A DNA stretch of 49,556 nucleotides. It comes from an uncultured Mycoplasmatota bacterium. GTDB taxonomy: Bacteria > Bacillota_I > Bacilli_A > RF39 > UBA660. Shown here one piece after another: positions 1-7,774 of this stretch. How positions within the stretch are numbered: position 1 is the stretch's first letter; each line of letters starts with the position of its first letter. A program made the position numbers and the translations under genes. The notes beneath the pieces were generated by a model. The model had not been told where the DNA came from. It worked only from the letters and a program-made list of their open reading frames with translations, and did not search any database. Location: positions 1-49,556 of the forward strand of contig CAMMJA010000006.1 in NCBI GenBank assembly GCA_946497145.1, read 5' to 3'.

Positions 1-19
1 TTTCACGTTTCGATTGCCT

Positions 20-424
20 TCACTTTTTTTGCATTACCAATTCATATGGTTGGGTGAGTGTGAGATACGTATCATATTTTTTACTAACTACGACACCATT
101 TTTGGCCTTTAAGGCCTTTGGCAGCATCACTTGGTAACAATTGATCAAAGTAGACATAGTATTCTTCTGCATCCACTTCCCAAGGTATAAAAGTTCTTCG
201 TTTAAGATACTTTCTTCATCAATTACTTTCTGAATGGACTTTAAATTTTCACATTCACTTTCTTTTTTTAACGCTAAAACAAAGCCCTCCAACACTTGCT
301 TGCCAAAAGGAACTTGTACACGCTTTCCTATTTTGACCTCATCTTCTAAAAAAGAAGGAACCAAATAGTCAAAAGTTTTATCGATGTTTTTGTTTGACAA
401 CTGTACTAGTACGGATGCTACCAT
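20..424 (-). CDS. priA: Primosomal protein PriA, N-terminal region (partial, frame broken)
   Basis: PriA is the 3'-to-5' helicase that restarts stalled replication forks. Only the N-terminal DNA-binding domain is visible: it opens with MVASVLVQLS and contains the typical segment FDYLVPSFL followed by GKRVQVPFGKQ. The frame stops at a TGA right after a run of seven A's (minus strand, about 24-30). With one A fewer the frame stays open to the window edge and reads QKSEGNRNVK, so either the assembly has a homopolymer error or the gene is frameshifted. The rest of the helicase lies outside the window. It has its own sigma-A promoter and follows the rseP terminator, so it is not strictly part of the rseP operon. 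Identity is fairly sure; integrity is not. Confidence 0.8.
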   Translation of the reverse strand: MVASVLVQLSNKNIDKTFDYLVPSFLEDEVKIGKRVQVPFGKQVLEGFVLALKKESECENLKSIQKVIDEESILNEELLYLGKWMQKNTMSTLINCYQVMLPKALKAKNGVVVSKKYDTYLTLTQPYELVMQKK

Positions 425-452
425 AGTTACCTCCTTCAGTATTGTTATCTTT

Positions 453-481
453 ATTGTAAGAGAAGAAAAAAGAATTGTAAA
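453..481 (-). promoter_or_regulatory. Sigma-A promoter of priA
   Basis: On the minus strand TTTACA and TACAAT are separated by exactly 17 bases, about 30 bases upstream of the priA ATG. A good AAGGAGG ribosome site follows. It lies between the rseP terminator and priA. Confidence 0.6.
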
Positions 482-482
482 G

Positions 483-508
483 AAAAAACAGAAAGTAACT
501 TCTGTTTA
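483..508 (-). terminator. Terminator after rseP
   Basis: The minus strand shows AAACAGAAG and CTTTCTGTTT arms followed by a T run. It overlaps the rseP stop codon. Confidence 0.65.
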
Positions 509-1546
509 AAACAATTTCAAAATATCGTTAAAAGTAATATAGATCATCAGTGCCATCAACAAGAAGAATCCAATCGCATGTACCATATTTTCTGTCTCCG
601 GTTTAACAGGACTTCCCTTGATTTTTTCAATAAACAAGAACAAAATACGACCACCATCAAAGGCAGGTAGTGGCAACAAGTTGATAAAACCAACGTTAAT
701 GCTCAAGAACGCAATCAAGTATAAAATATTGGCAAGACCACCTTTACTTTGTTCTCCTACAATTGAATAAATGCCTACAGGTCCTGACAATTGACTTACC
801 TTAAGTCCTCCTGTGAAAAGATTACCTAGTGTTAAAAACATTTGCTTGAACAAGGATCCTGTTTTTACAAAGGTAAATTTAATCGTCGATAACAGTCCTC
901 TTTCACGAGAAGAATCTAAACTGATTCCATATTGGTATTGTGTTTGCCCATCTACTTCTTTTTCTTTCGGAGTAATTTGATAAGTAACTTCTTGACCATT
1001 TTCTTTTCTTACTACCATTTCGGTCGGTTTGTCTTTCTTTGCCAACGTCAAATACAAAGACAAATCATCGATAGTGGAAATGTTATGATCATTTACTTCA
1101 ATTACCGTATCACCACTCACAATACCCGCCATTTCTGCCGGAGAATTGGCAGTGACATCTGAAACGATAGGTTTATAGTTAGGAGCTCCCCAAATAAGTC
1201 CCACCAAGAACAACAAAAGAATTGCAAAAATAAAGTTGAATCCAGCTCCAAAAAACATCGTCAAGAATCGTTGCCATACTGTTTTACTTTGCAATAGACG
1301 ATTCTTTGGTATTTTGTGGTCTTCATCACTTCCCTCACCGGCTAAAGAACAAAATCCACCAATTGGAATCAAACGCAAACTATAAGTTGTTTCTCCTTTT
1401 TTCCCTTTTTTACTTAAGATTTTAGGACCCATTCCAATCGCAAACTCATAGACATAAATACCACATAACTTTGCAAAAAGGAAATGTCCCAACTCATGCA
1501 CAAAGATGACTGCACCTAAAATTAAAATAAACAATAATAATGTCAT
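506..1546 (-). CDS. rseP: RseP/RasP-family site-2 zinc metalloprotease (M50)
   Basis: An intramembrane protease that cleaves anti-sigma factors and leftover signal peptides within the cytoplasmic membrane. The zinc motif HELGH lies at residues 17-21 in the first membrane helix. A PDZ-like domain follows around residues 125-200 (AGIVSGDTVIEVND), and the second catalytic motif LLPLPAFDGGR sits near residue 295 close to the C-terminal helices. At 346 residues it is shorter than B. subtilis RasP, with a single PDZ-like region. It follows cdsA after 9 bases in the common order uppS-cdsA-rseP; dxr, often found between cdsA and rseP, is absent here. Confidence 0.95.
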   Translation of the reverse strand: MTLLLFILILGAVIFVHELGHFLFAKLCGIYVYEFAIGMGPKILSKKGKKGETTYSLRLIPIGGFCSLAGEGSDEDHKIPKNRLLQSKTVWQRFLTMFFGAGFNFIFAILLLFLVGLIWGAPNYKPIVSDVTANSPAEMAGIVSGDTVIEVNDHNISTIDDLSLYLTLAKKDKPTEMVVRKENGQEVTYQITPKEKEVDGQTQYQYGISLDSSRERGLLSTIKFTFVKTGSLFKQMFLTLGNLFTGGLKVSQLSGPVGIYSIVGEQSKGGLANILYLIAFLSINVGFINLLPLPAFDGGRILFLFIEKIKGSPVKPETENMVHAIGFFLLMALMIYITFNDILKLF

Positions 1547-1555
1547 AATCTCCTC

Positions 1556-2356
1556 CTATATCATCGATAAACATAACACAAAAGCAAGTACCACAAAAAT
1601 CATACTATCTAATCGATCCAAAATACCTCCGTGTCCTGGAATCAAGTTAGAAAAATCTTTGCTATCGTAATAACGTTTGATAAAAGAGAACACCAAATCA
1701 CCCAATTGTCCAATGAAACTAAGAAGAAGTGTCACTCCAATTACGTTGATTAGCGGAACGTTAGAGGCGATTGCAAAGCAATAAAACATGCTGGCAACAA
1801 ACGTTCCCATGGCCACTCCACCAATCAGTCCTTCTACCGTTTTCTTAGGCGATATTTTTTCGGCCAAAGGAGTTGATCCGATATATTTTCCGGTAAGCAA
1901 CGCGAACGTATCGGTTACGACCGTAATTAAGAATAGATAAATCGTGTATTTTAAATCGTAGTTACGAACTAAAATCAAAAGATTGAAAGATAGTCCAATA
2001 AACAAAATGGAACCAATGATAAATAAAGCATCGTTCAAATTGTACTTTTTATTGTCGTTGATAAAAATCATCGGTAGTAAAAAAGCAAAGATAAAGAAGC
2101 CGATTACCCGATAATCCATGACATAGGTCAACACGTCGGACTGATAGTTAGATAGACAAAAGAAAATCGTCAAAAGATACGCAATCACTTTGATCAAGAA
2201 TGGAAAGGGTTTCTTTTTTTCTCTTACTTTGATTAGTTCGTAAAGTCCCATGATTCCCAACAACGTAATTAAAATGGCATATGGGGTTCCTCCTATTAAA
2301 AGAATTGGGATAAAAATTGCCAATAGTACAATTGCACTAAGAATTCTTGTTTTCAT
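1556..2356 (-). CDS. cdsA: Phosphatidate cytidylyltransferase
   Basis: Makes CDP-diacylglycerol from phosphatidic acid and CTP, the entry step to phospholipid synthesis, in the cytoplasmic membrane. The protein is almost entirely hydrophobic helices. The family signature is at the C terminus, where GDLVFSFIKR leads to KDFSNLIPGHGGILDRLDS. I chose the ATG at 2356 (MKTRIL) rather than an upstream ATG at 2371 because GGAGG lies 8 bases before it. This start overlaps the end of uppS by 20 bases, indicating translational coupling. Confidence 0.95.
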   Translation of the reverse strand: MKTRILSAIVLLAIFIPILLIGGTPYAILITLLGIMGLYELIKVREKKKPFPFLIKVIAYLLTIFFCLSNYQSDVLTYVMDYRVIGFFIFAFLLPMIFINDNKKYNLNDALFIIGSILFIGLSFNLLILVRNYDLKYTIYLFLITVVTDTFALLTGKYIGSTPLAEKISPKKTVEGLIGGVAMGTFVASMFYCFAIASNVPLINVIGVTLLLSFIGQLGDLVFSFIKRYYDSKDFSNLIPGHGGILDRLDSMIFVVLAFVLCLSMI

Positions 2357-3056
2357 CTTTGATTCCTCCATATCTTCTATCTCTACTTTGATAAACTTCT
2401 ATTGCGCGATCAAATTCTTCTTCGTTAAAATCTGGAAAGTATACTTCAGGAAAATAATATTCCGCATAAGCAGATTGCCACAACATGAAATTGCTGATGC
2501 GTTTTTCTCCACTCGTTCGAATGACGAAATCTAAGGGCGGTAAATTTTGATATAAGTTTTTTTCGACTACGCTTCTATCGATTTGATTAATATCTAATAC
2601 GCCATCTTTCAATTGTTTCCCTATTTTTTTCATCGCATCGACTATTTCATCTTGTCCGCCATAGTTTAAGCAAATGTTCAATGTAGCACCTGTTGCCAAT
2701 TTTGTTTCTTCTTGAATTTTATCCATACTTTGAAGGACCTTTTCTGGTAACGGCTCTTTTCTTCCAGAAAAACAAACACGAACATTTTCTTTCTTCAAAA
2801 ACTGAAATTCTTTTTGAAAGAGCGTAACGAACAACTTCATCAAGCCACTAACTTCTTCCTCGCTTCTTTTGAAGTTTTCAGAAGAAAACGCATAAATGCT
2901 AATGTAGGGGATATCCCATTTTTGGATATGACGTAACAACTTTTTTAAGTTATCTGCACCAGCAATATGACCTTGACTTCGCTTTAGACCTCTTGCTTTG
3001 GCCCAACGACCATTTCCATCCATGATGATACCGATATGTTTTGGCAATTGCTCCAT
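2337..3056 (-). CDS. uppS: Undecaprenyl diphosphate synthase
   Basis: Condenses isopentenyl diphosphate units in cis to build the undecaprenyl carrier used for peptidoglycan and wall polymers. MDGNGRWAKARG at residues 12-23 holds the catalytic Asp13 and the diphosphate-binding loop. YAFSSENFKRS and the C-terminal DFVIRTSGEKR match the family's substrate-binding segments. Length (239) is normal. It starts the cluster uppS-cdsA-rseP behind its own promoter; frr and pyrH, which often precede it, are not present. Confidence 0.96.
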   Translation of the reverse strand: MEQLPKHIGIIMDGNGRWAKARGLKRSQGHIAGADNLKKLLRHIQKWDIPYISIYAFSSENFKRSEEEVSGLMKLFVTLFQKEFQFLKKENVRVCFSGRKEPLPEKVLQSMDKIQEETKLATGATLNICLNYGGQDEIVDAMKKIGKQLKDGVLDINQIDRSVVEKNLYQNLPPLDFVIRTSGEKRISNFMLWQSAYAEYYFPEVYFPDFNEEEFDRAIEVYQSRDRRYGGIKDENKNS

Positions 3057-3079
3057 CTTACTTCACCTACTATAATAAT

Positions 3080-3108
3080 ATTATAATACATTCAAGGTAT
3101 TTCTACAA
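3080..3108 (-). promoter_or_regulatory. Sigma-A promoter of uppS-cdsA-rseP
   Basis: The minus strand carries TTGTAG, 17 bases, then TATAAT, followed by AGGTGA and the uppS ATG. A perfect palindrome GTTTACACTTGTAAAC lies just upstream at 3122-3137. It could be an operator, but its owner is unknown. Confidence 0.55.
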
Positions 3109-3140
3109 CAAAATATCAAAAGTTTACAAGTGTAAACCAA

Positions 3141-3165
3141 CAAAAAAGGACATACCCTTGTCCTT
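3141..3165 (-). terminator. Terminator after khpA
   Basis: On the minus strand AAGGACA and TGTCCTT arms are followed by TTTTTTG, directly after the khpA stop codon. Confidence 0.75.
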
Positions 3166-3412
3166 AAAAACGATCAATATTGATTTTAACTCGCTTGTTA
3201 TCTTTTAAATAACTACTTGCTTGTACTAACGTACGGATGGCATTGGCTGTCTTTCCACTTTTACCAATGACACGTCCCATATCGTTTTCATCGATCATCA
3301 CTTGAATTAAAACAGTATTTTCTTCATCGGTTTCAAATTCTTTGACACTTACCGCATCTTTGTTTTCCACCAATGCTTTAACCAATTGTTCTGTTAATTC
3401 TACTAATTCCAT
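3164..3412 (-). CDS. khpA: KH-domain RNA-binding protein KhpA
   Basis: A small single-KH RNA-binding protein (82 aa, family YlqC/KhpA) that in other Firmicutes partners with KhpB and affects cell division and small-RNA biology. The KH core is GRVIGKSGKTANAIR, with the GKSG loop at residues 50-53. It starts 2 bases after rpsP ends, the standard rpsP-khpA pair. The rimM, trmD and rplS genes that usually follow are missing here, and a terminator ends the unit. Confidence 0.93.
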   Translation of the reverse strand: MELVELTEQLVKALVENKDAVSVKEFETDEENTVLIQVMIDENDMGRVIGKSGKTANAIRTLVQASSYLKDNKRVKINIDRF

Positions 3413-3414
3413 AA

Positions 3415-3687
3415 CTACTTCCCTTGCTTACTTTCAGCAAATTTCTTCATGATTCCTTTTTGACTCAACAAATTACGTACGGTATCAGATGGAATTGCAC
3501 CATTGTTCAACCACTTTAAAGCAACTTCTTCGTTGATCTTTACTTCAGCAGGTGTTACAAGTGGATTATAAGTACCGATCAATTCTAAATACTTTCCATC
3601 TCTTGGACGACGTGAATCGCTTGCTACAATACGATATACCGGACGTTTTTTAGCGCCCATTCTTGTTAATCTTAATTTTACTGCCAT
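3415..3687 (-). CDS. rpsP: 30S ribosomal protein S16
   Basis: Structural protein of the small ribosomal subunit, needed for 30S assembly. The N terminus [20 protein letters not shown] and the segment IGTYNPL are diagnostic. I use the ATG at 3687 because GGAGG precedes it at normal spacing; the in-frame ATG at 3702 would place the ribosome site inside the gene. The 90-residue product has the usual length. It is transcribed with khpA. Confidence 0.97.
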   Translation of the reverse strand: MAVKLRLTRMGAKKRPVYRIVASDSRRPRDGKYLELIGTYNPLVTPAEVKINEEVALKWLNNGAIPSDTVRNLLSQKGIMKKFAESKQGK

Positions 3688-3762
3688 AATTTCTTCCTCC
3701 ATTTCTTTGTCTACTCTATTATACGTATTATTTTTATTGCTGTCAACTATTTTTTGTTAACA

Positions 3763-4299
3763 CTAGTCTTTTAAGTAATCTTCGTCTACTTCTTCGTCAA
3801 TGGCTTTTTCTACTGTCTCGTCCACATCATCTAAAATATCATCCCATGGTTCTTCTTCTTCATCGATCGCAATTTTGACTTTGGTATCTCCTACTAATTC
3901 GATTCCTAATTCTTTTTCTACCGTATAAACGATCGAACCATTTTCAATTTCCGCCTTGATACAAGATGGTTGACGCAAACTTCTTACAATGATTTCTTCA
4001 TTGGTAATTAAATCACTATCTTCTCTTTTTTTCACGTTGACTGTTTCTGTGTAATGATTGTTTTGTCTTATCACTTCCGTTTTTGTATCATTGTCATAAG
4101 AATACCAGATATTTATATCGTAGCTACCATCGATGGTAATTTTATCACCATTTTTATATCCTTGAAAGTTGTGATTGATGACCCAACATCCCAAAATCGT
4201 CGTTGGTGCCGGATCCGGCGTTACACGTTCAGTATTTACAAACGTCTTTTTCCCTTTGCCAATCACTGCTTTCGTCACGATCTCTTTGTAACTAGCCAT
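3763..4299 (-). CDS. cotE: Outer spore coat morphogenetic protein CotE
   Basis: CotE is made in the mother cell and directs assembly of the outer spore coat. The 178-aa product matches it along its length: an N terminus like YKEIVTKAVIGKGKK, then ILGCWVINH, YDINIWYSYDNDTKTEV and LRQPSCIKAEI, ending in a strongly acidic tail rich in Asp and Glu (from about residue 145). Gene order miaB-ricA-cotE is the same as in B. subtilis. A terminator after ricA separates it, so it is transcribed alone, probably from the mother-cell-type promoter upstream. A clear sign that the organism builds a coated spore. Confidence 0.95.
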   Translation of the reverse strand: MASYKEIVTKAVIGKGKKTFVNTERVTPDPAPTTILGCWVINHNFQGYKNGDKITIDGSYDINIWYSYDNDTKTEVIRQNNHYTETVNVKKREDSDLITNEEIIVRSLRQPSCIKAEIENGSIVYTVEKELGIELVGDTKVKIAIDEEEEPWDDILDDVDETVEKAIDEEVDEDYLKD

Positions 4300-4317
4300 A
4301 TCTATCCCTCCTCAATC

Positions 4318-4345
4318 TACTTTATGCGTTTGTCTTAAATTTTGT
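4318..4345 (-). promoter_or_regulatory. Candidate sigma-K type promoter of cotE
   Basis: The minus strand reads AC, 16 bases, then GCATAAAGTA, which fits the sigma-K pattern (AC spaced 16-17 from GCATANNNTA). B. subtilis cotE is transcribed by sigma-E and sigma-K, so this is biologically reasonable. It is a pattern match only. Confidence 0.45.
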
Positions 4346-4356
4346 ACCAAAAACAA

Positions 4357-4384
4357 AAAAATTCTGACAATAATATCAGAATTT
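4357..4384 (-). terminator. Terminator after ricA
   Basis: AAATTCTGA and TCAGAATTT arms around an 8-base loop, followed on the minus strand by TTTTTTG. It overlaps the ricA stop and isolates cotE. Confidence 0.75.
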
Positions 4385-4745
4385 ATATTTCATTTAGTTT
4401 TTTCATAAAATAATCATCAAAATAATTTTTTATTTGCTGAAATAACAAATCGAGTTCTTCTTGCAAAGAGATATACTCTACATAAAGAGGAATTTCATAC
4501 ATTTTTTCTTCTAACAATCGTAGTTGTTCTTCCTGTTTTTCTACTTCATCTCTTTGTTTACAATAACTTGCTTTTACCAGTTGTTGTTGACATTTCTTAT
4601 ACGATGAAATTAATGTCATCAATTCTTGATTTTGCTGCATCTTATCCTTTACTTTTTGAAATCGTCGATATTGGTCCAACTGTTTTACGTCGTCCACCAG
4701 TTCTTCTATCTTTTCTAACACTTCTTTATTCGTGATAGGTTCCAT
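4383..4745 (-). CDS. ricA: RicA (YmcA), YlbF/YmcA family regulator
   Basis: In B. subtilis RicA forms the iron-sulfur-bearing RicAFT complex with YlbF and YaaT, which stimulates phosphotransfer to Spo0A and aids RNA maturation by RNase Y. The 120-aa protein is almost all helical and charged, as the family is, with Cys in KKCQQQ and SYCKQ that could serve as ligands. Its start overlaps the end of miaB by 20 bases and cotE follows, an arrangement conserved in Bacillus. RicF and RicT are not in this window. Confidence 0.85.
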   Translation of the reverse strand: MEPITNKEVLEKIEELVDDVKQLDQYRRFQKVKDKMQQNQELMTLISSYKKCQQQLVKASYCKQRDEVEKQEEQLRLLEEKMYEIPLYVEYISLQEELDLLFQQIKNYFDDYFMKKLNEI

Positions 4746-6141
4746 CTAAACTCCACGTTTTCGCATCTGTCACTTCGACATCTACTATCTTTCCAATCAA
4801 ACGTTCATCACCTACAAAATTGATCAATTTGTTGGTATCGGTATAACCAAACAGTTGATTTTTCTTTTTGGGTGATTTTCCTTCCACCAATACCGGAACA
4901 ATCTTTCCAATTAACGATTGATTACTTTTTAAAAAATAGTGATTTACTACTTCGTTTAATTGTTGAAGACGTTCTTGTTTTTCTTTTAAAGAGATAGGAT
5001 CATCCAATTTCTCAGCCGGTGTTCCTTTTCGTTTCGAAAAAATAAAGGTAAACGCATTATCAAATTGACACTGTTTTGCTAATTGAATGGTTTCTTGAAA
5101 TTCTTCTTTGGTTTCTCCAGGAAAGCCAACGATAATATCAGTAGAAATGGTGCAGTTTGGCACTTTTTGTTTCAACTTATGAAATAAGTTCAAATATTCT
5201 TCTTTGGTATAACGTCTTCCCATCAATCTTAGAATACGATTCGATCCAGATTGTACTGGCAAATGAATACTTGGCATAATGTTCGGATACTTGGCAATGA
5301 CATCGATCATTTCATCTGTAAAATCCCATGGGTGACTAGTCACAAAACGAATTCTTGGAATATGCGTTTTGGCCACATCTTCTAGTAGTTGGCTCAATCC
5401 ATAACCATCTTTCAAATCTTTACCGTAAGCATTTACATTTTGTCCCAACAACGTTACTTCCTGATAACCATCTTTCACTAATTGCCGCACTTCTTGCAAA
5501 ATATCTTCTTTTTTCCTACTTCTTTGTTTTCCTCTGGTATAGGGAACAATACAATAGGTACAAAACTTATCACAACCATAAATAATGTTGACATATGCTT
5601 TGTAGTTACTCGCACGATGTGCAGGCATTCCTTCTATTAAGTTTCCTTCTCGACTGAACACTTCGATTTCTAACTGTTGTTTTTTGATGCTTTCTTCCAA
5701 GACTTCTGGCAAGTGATGTATATTATGGGTCCCGAAGACAAAATTGATCCATGGATAATCACTCAAAATCTTGTTTACGACACTTTCTTCTTGAGCCATA
5801 CATCCACATAACCCTACTAGAATATCTTTCTTACTTTCTTTCAAATGTTTGATTCTACCCAACATGCCAAAGGCCTTGTTGTGGGCATTTTCCCGAATCG
5901 AACACGTATTTAACAAAATCAAATCAGCCGTTTTATAATCATTTGCTTCCTGAAAACCCATTTCTTCTAATATCGCTTTAATGTTTTCACTATCGTGTTC
6001 GTTCATCTGACATCCATAAGTTTTTAAATAATAAGTTCTTCCTGCATACTTAGACGCTAAAGAACGAGGCAATTTGTACTGTTCCTTTTGATAAGCAATG
6101 GGATTTCTCGTCTTTGCTTCTTGATAAGTTGGCAATTTCAT
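4726..6141 (-). CDS. miaB: tRNA-2-methylthio-N6-dimethylallyladenosine synthase MiaB
   Basis: A radical-SAM methylthiotransferase that adds a methylthio group to i6A37 in tRNAs reading UNN codons. The N-terminal UPF0004 domain has its three cluster cysteines in KTYGCQMNEHDSENI, NTCSIRENA and GLCGCMAQEES. The radical-SAM motif is CDKFCTYCIVPYTRG, and a TRAM-like region closes the protein (from about residue 405). The 471-aa length and N-terminal extension are normal for Firmicute MiaB. It is cotranscribed with ricA. Confidence 0.97.
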   Translation of the reverse strand: MKLPTYQEAKTRNPIAYQKEQYKLPRSLASKYAGRTYYLKTYGCQMNEHDSENIKAILEEMGFQEANDYKTADLILLNTCSIRENAHNKAFGMLGRIKHLKESKKDILVGLCGCMAQEESVVNKILSDYPWINFVFGTHNIHHLPEVLEESIKKQQLEIEVFSREGNLIEGMPAHRASNYKAYVNIIYGCDKFCTYCIVPYTRGKQRSRKKEDILQEVRQLVKDGYQEVTLLGQNVNAYGKDLKDGYGLSQLLEDVAKTHIPRIRFVTSHPWDFTDEMIDVIAKYPNIMPSIHLPVQSGSNRILRLMGRRYTKEEYLNLFHKLKQKVPNCTISTDIIVGFPGETKEEFQETIQLAKQCQFDNAFTFIFSKRKGTPAEKLDDPISLKEKQERLQQLNEVVNHYFLKSNQSLIGKIVPVLVEGKSPKKKNQLFGYTDTNKLINFVGDERLIGKIVDVEVTDAKTWSLDGTYHE

Positions 6142-6193
6142 TTTCTCACATCCATTTCTTTATTAATATATCGAATATTTACTTTTTCTGCAA

Positions 6194-6218
6194 GAAAAAA
6201 CAATTCACAAGAATTGTT
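6194..6218 (-). terminator. Terminator upstream of miaB
   Basis: The minus strand shows AACAATTC, TTGT, GAATTGTT and then TTTTTC. It ends the two-gene unit 7658-6217. Confidence 0.7.
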
Positions 6219-6963
6219 ATTTTGTCAAAGTTGGAGGATCGCTATCTTCGTATGAAAATACTTGATCCACATCTTGCACAGATAAATCGATTACGTTTGG
6301 TTCTACCCATTTGACTTCGAATTGATCGATGGTATGATTGGATAAGTGTTTCATACAATCTAGTAGAATTTCTTGCGTTTCCGTTTTTTCTTCTTCAAAA
6401 TGTTCCATCGAATAAAGTGCATAAGAAAATAATATTTTCTTTTGTACTTCTTCACTCATGTTTTCTTGAATATCAAAATTTTTTCTCGCAAACCGTCCTA
6501 GTTGGATATCAAAAATCGTATTCATTACATCGTCTAAAGACGCATAACTTCGTTTGACAGTTACTTCTCGTTTCTTTTCTTCTTGTGGAACATGAAAAAT
6601 ATATTTTAACACATATCGTTCTACCTTCGTCGCTTTTCCACTTTGATATTTTTTTAATACGCGGTCAAACCACTTCGGATCATCTTTTAATACTTGGTAG
6701 CAATAGTAACTTTCTTTCTTTTCTTTATCATCAAAAGAAAAATAAGTTGTATAACCATGTAATGTCTTTTCAAACAATTTTTGATCCGTTTGTTTGACTT
6801 TTTCTAGTTCATCTAATACTTCTGTAATGGATGTTGGCAAACCTTTCTCATACTGTTCTTTGTTTTGCATGAAAATATCAAAAAACATTGGGTTGTTTTC
6901 GCTAAGTTGTAACAACTGTTTTAATATCTTGGCTTCTTTTTGGTCAAATTCAAATATCAACAT
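6217..6963 (-). CDS. Hypothetical protein (248 aa)
   Basis: I do not recognise this protein. It is soluble, highly charged (many Glu and Lys), mostly helical in appearance, and has no signal peptide or membrane segment. Aromatic clusters such as GYTTYFSF and SYYCYQVL suggest a folded globular domain rather than a pure coiled coil. It begins 2 bases after the ankyrin-type gene ends and shares its promoter and terminator, so the two probably work together. No enzymatic motif is visible. Confidence 0.7.
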   Translation of the reverse strand: MLIFEFDQKEAKILKQLLQLSENNPMFFDIFMQNKEQYEKGLPTSITEVLDELEKVKQTDQKLFEKTLHGYTTYFSFDDKEKKESYYCYQVLKDDPKWFDRVLKKYQSGKATKVERYVLKYIFHVPQEEKKREVTVKRSYASLDDVMNTIFDIQLGRFARKNFDIQENMSEEVQKKILFSYALYSMEHFEEEKTETQEILLDCMKHLSNHTIDQFEVKWVEPNVIDLSVQDVDQVFSYEDSDPPTLTK

Positions 6964-6965
6964 AA

Positions 6966-7658
6966 TTAAGCAACACTTTCTTCTAACAACAAATTGATGA
7001 TAGAATCGATATATTCTGATTTATTGGCCAACAACTGTTCTTTGATTGTCTCTAAGTTATAACTAATAAATTGTAATAGTTTTTCCATTCTTGGAAGAAG
7101 TTGTTTTTCTTCTAAACTATCTAAAATTACTTCTAAGTTATTTAATTTAGAATATCTTCCATAATGATTACTTTTAATATAGGTATCGTATAAATTTTTA
7201 AACGATACTATATCAATGTTAGTAAATCTTGAATCCTCAAGTATTTTAACTGTTGTATAAATGTAATGATCGTTAATAGATTTGTCAAGAATCGTCTCCC
7301 CCTTATTGTTCTTGATATTTGGCATAAATTGTTTATTCTTTTTTAATTGATTGATAATTCCTAAAATGTGCACATAATGAATGGGCGCTAAGATGTGAGC
7401 AAAGGTATTGCCATCTTGGTTTTGGTGATTGACGTTCCAATCTTTTTGTTTCATATGTTTTAAAACCAAATCATATTGTTTTAGTTTCAACAATTTACTC
7501 AACACGTCATCTCCTTGCTCATCACAAGTATTGACACTTACTTTCTTTTTGGTTAGTAATTTATCTACTAATTCCATGTGTCCTTCTTTCATTAGTTCAA
7601 AAATCAGGACCGGATCTTCTTCACATGCTTTTATTGCTTTTGTTTCATTATAAAACAT
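6966..7658 (-). CDS. Ankyrin-repeat-like protein
   Basis: About 230 aa with degenerate ankyrin-type repeats in the first 140 residues: units such as VNTCDEQGDDVLSKLLKLKQ, VNHQNQDGNTFAHILAP and NIKNNKGETILDKSIND repeat at roughly 33-38 residue spacing, with the recurring polar turn followed by helix pairs. The C-terminal third is helical and unassigned. Such proteins bind other proteins; the partner here may be the 248-aa neighbour. I use the ATG at 7658, spaced from GAGGTG; an in-frame GTG at 7667 overlaps that site. A near-perfect sigma-A promoter drives the pair. Confidence 0.75.
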   Translation of the reverse strand: MFYNETKAIKACEEDPVLIFELMKEGHMELVDKLLTKKKVSVNTCDEQGDDVLSKLLKLKQYDLVLKHMKQKDWNVNHQNQDGNTFAHILAPIHYVHILGIINQLKKNKQFMPNIKNNKGETILDKSINDHYIYTTVKILEDSRFTNIDIVSFKNLYDTYIKSNHYGRYSKLNNLEVILDSLEEKQLLPRMEKLLQFISYNLETIKEQLLANKSEYIDSIINLLLEESVA

Positions 7659-7692
7659 TTTAAACACCTCTTATTTCACGTGACAAGTTAGT

Positions 7693-7721
7693 ATTTTACC
7701 AAAATTATCGTTTTTTGTCAA
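7693..7721 (-). promoter_or_regulatory. Strong sigma-A promoter for the ankyrin-type gene pair
   Basis: The minus strand reads TTGACA, 17 bases, TAAAAT: a consensus -35 with a near-consensus -10. Confidence 0.75.
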
Positions 7722-7742
7722 ATTTTGTCCTTTTTCGCCGTC

Positions 7743-7774
7743 AAAAAAAGTTAACCTTTTATTAGATTAACTTA
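7743..7774 (-). terminator. Terminator after the P-type ATPase gene
   Basis: AGTTAATC and GGTTAACT arms (with wobble) followed by TTTTTTTGA on the minus strand. Confidence 0.7.

Noticed and set aside
1-424. UGA read as tryptophan (Mycoplasma-like code)
   Set aside because: Genes end normally at UGA (35916-35919), and many full-length genes need UGA as stop.
3122-3137. GTTTACA-AG-TGTAAAC palindrome as a CopY-type operator
   Set aside because: It contains TACANNTGTA, but that motif is short, no copper gene is adjacent and one occurrence proves nothing.
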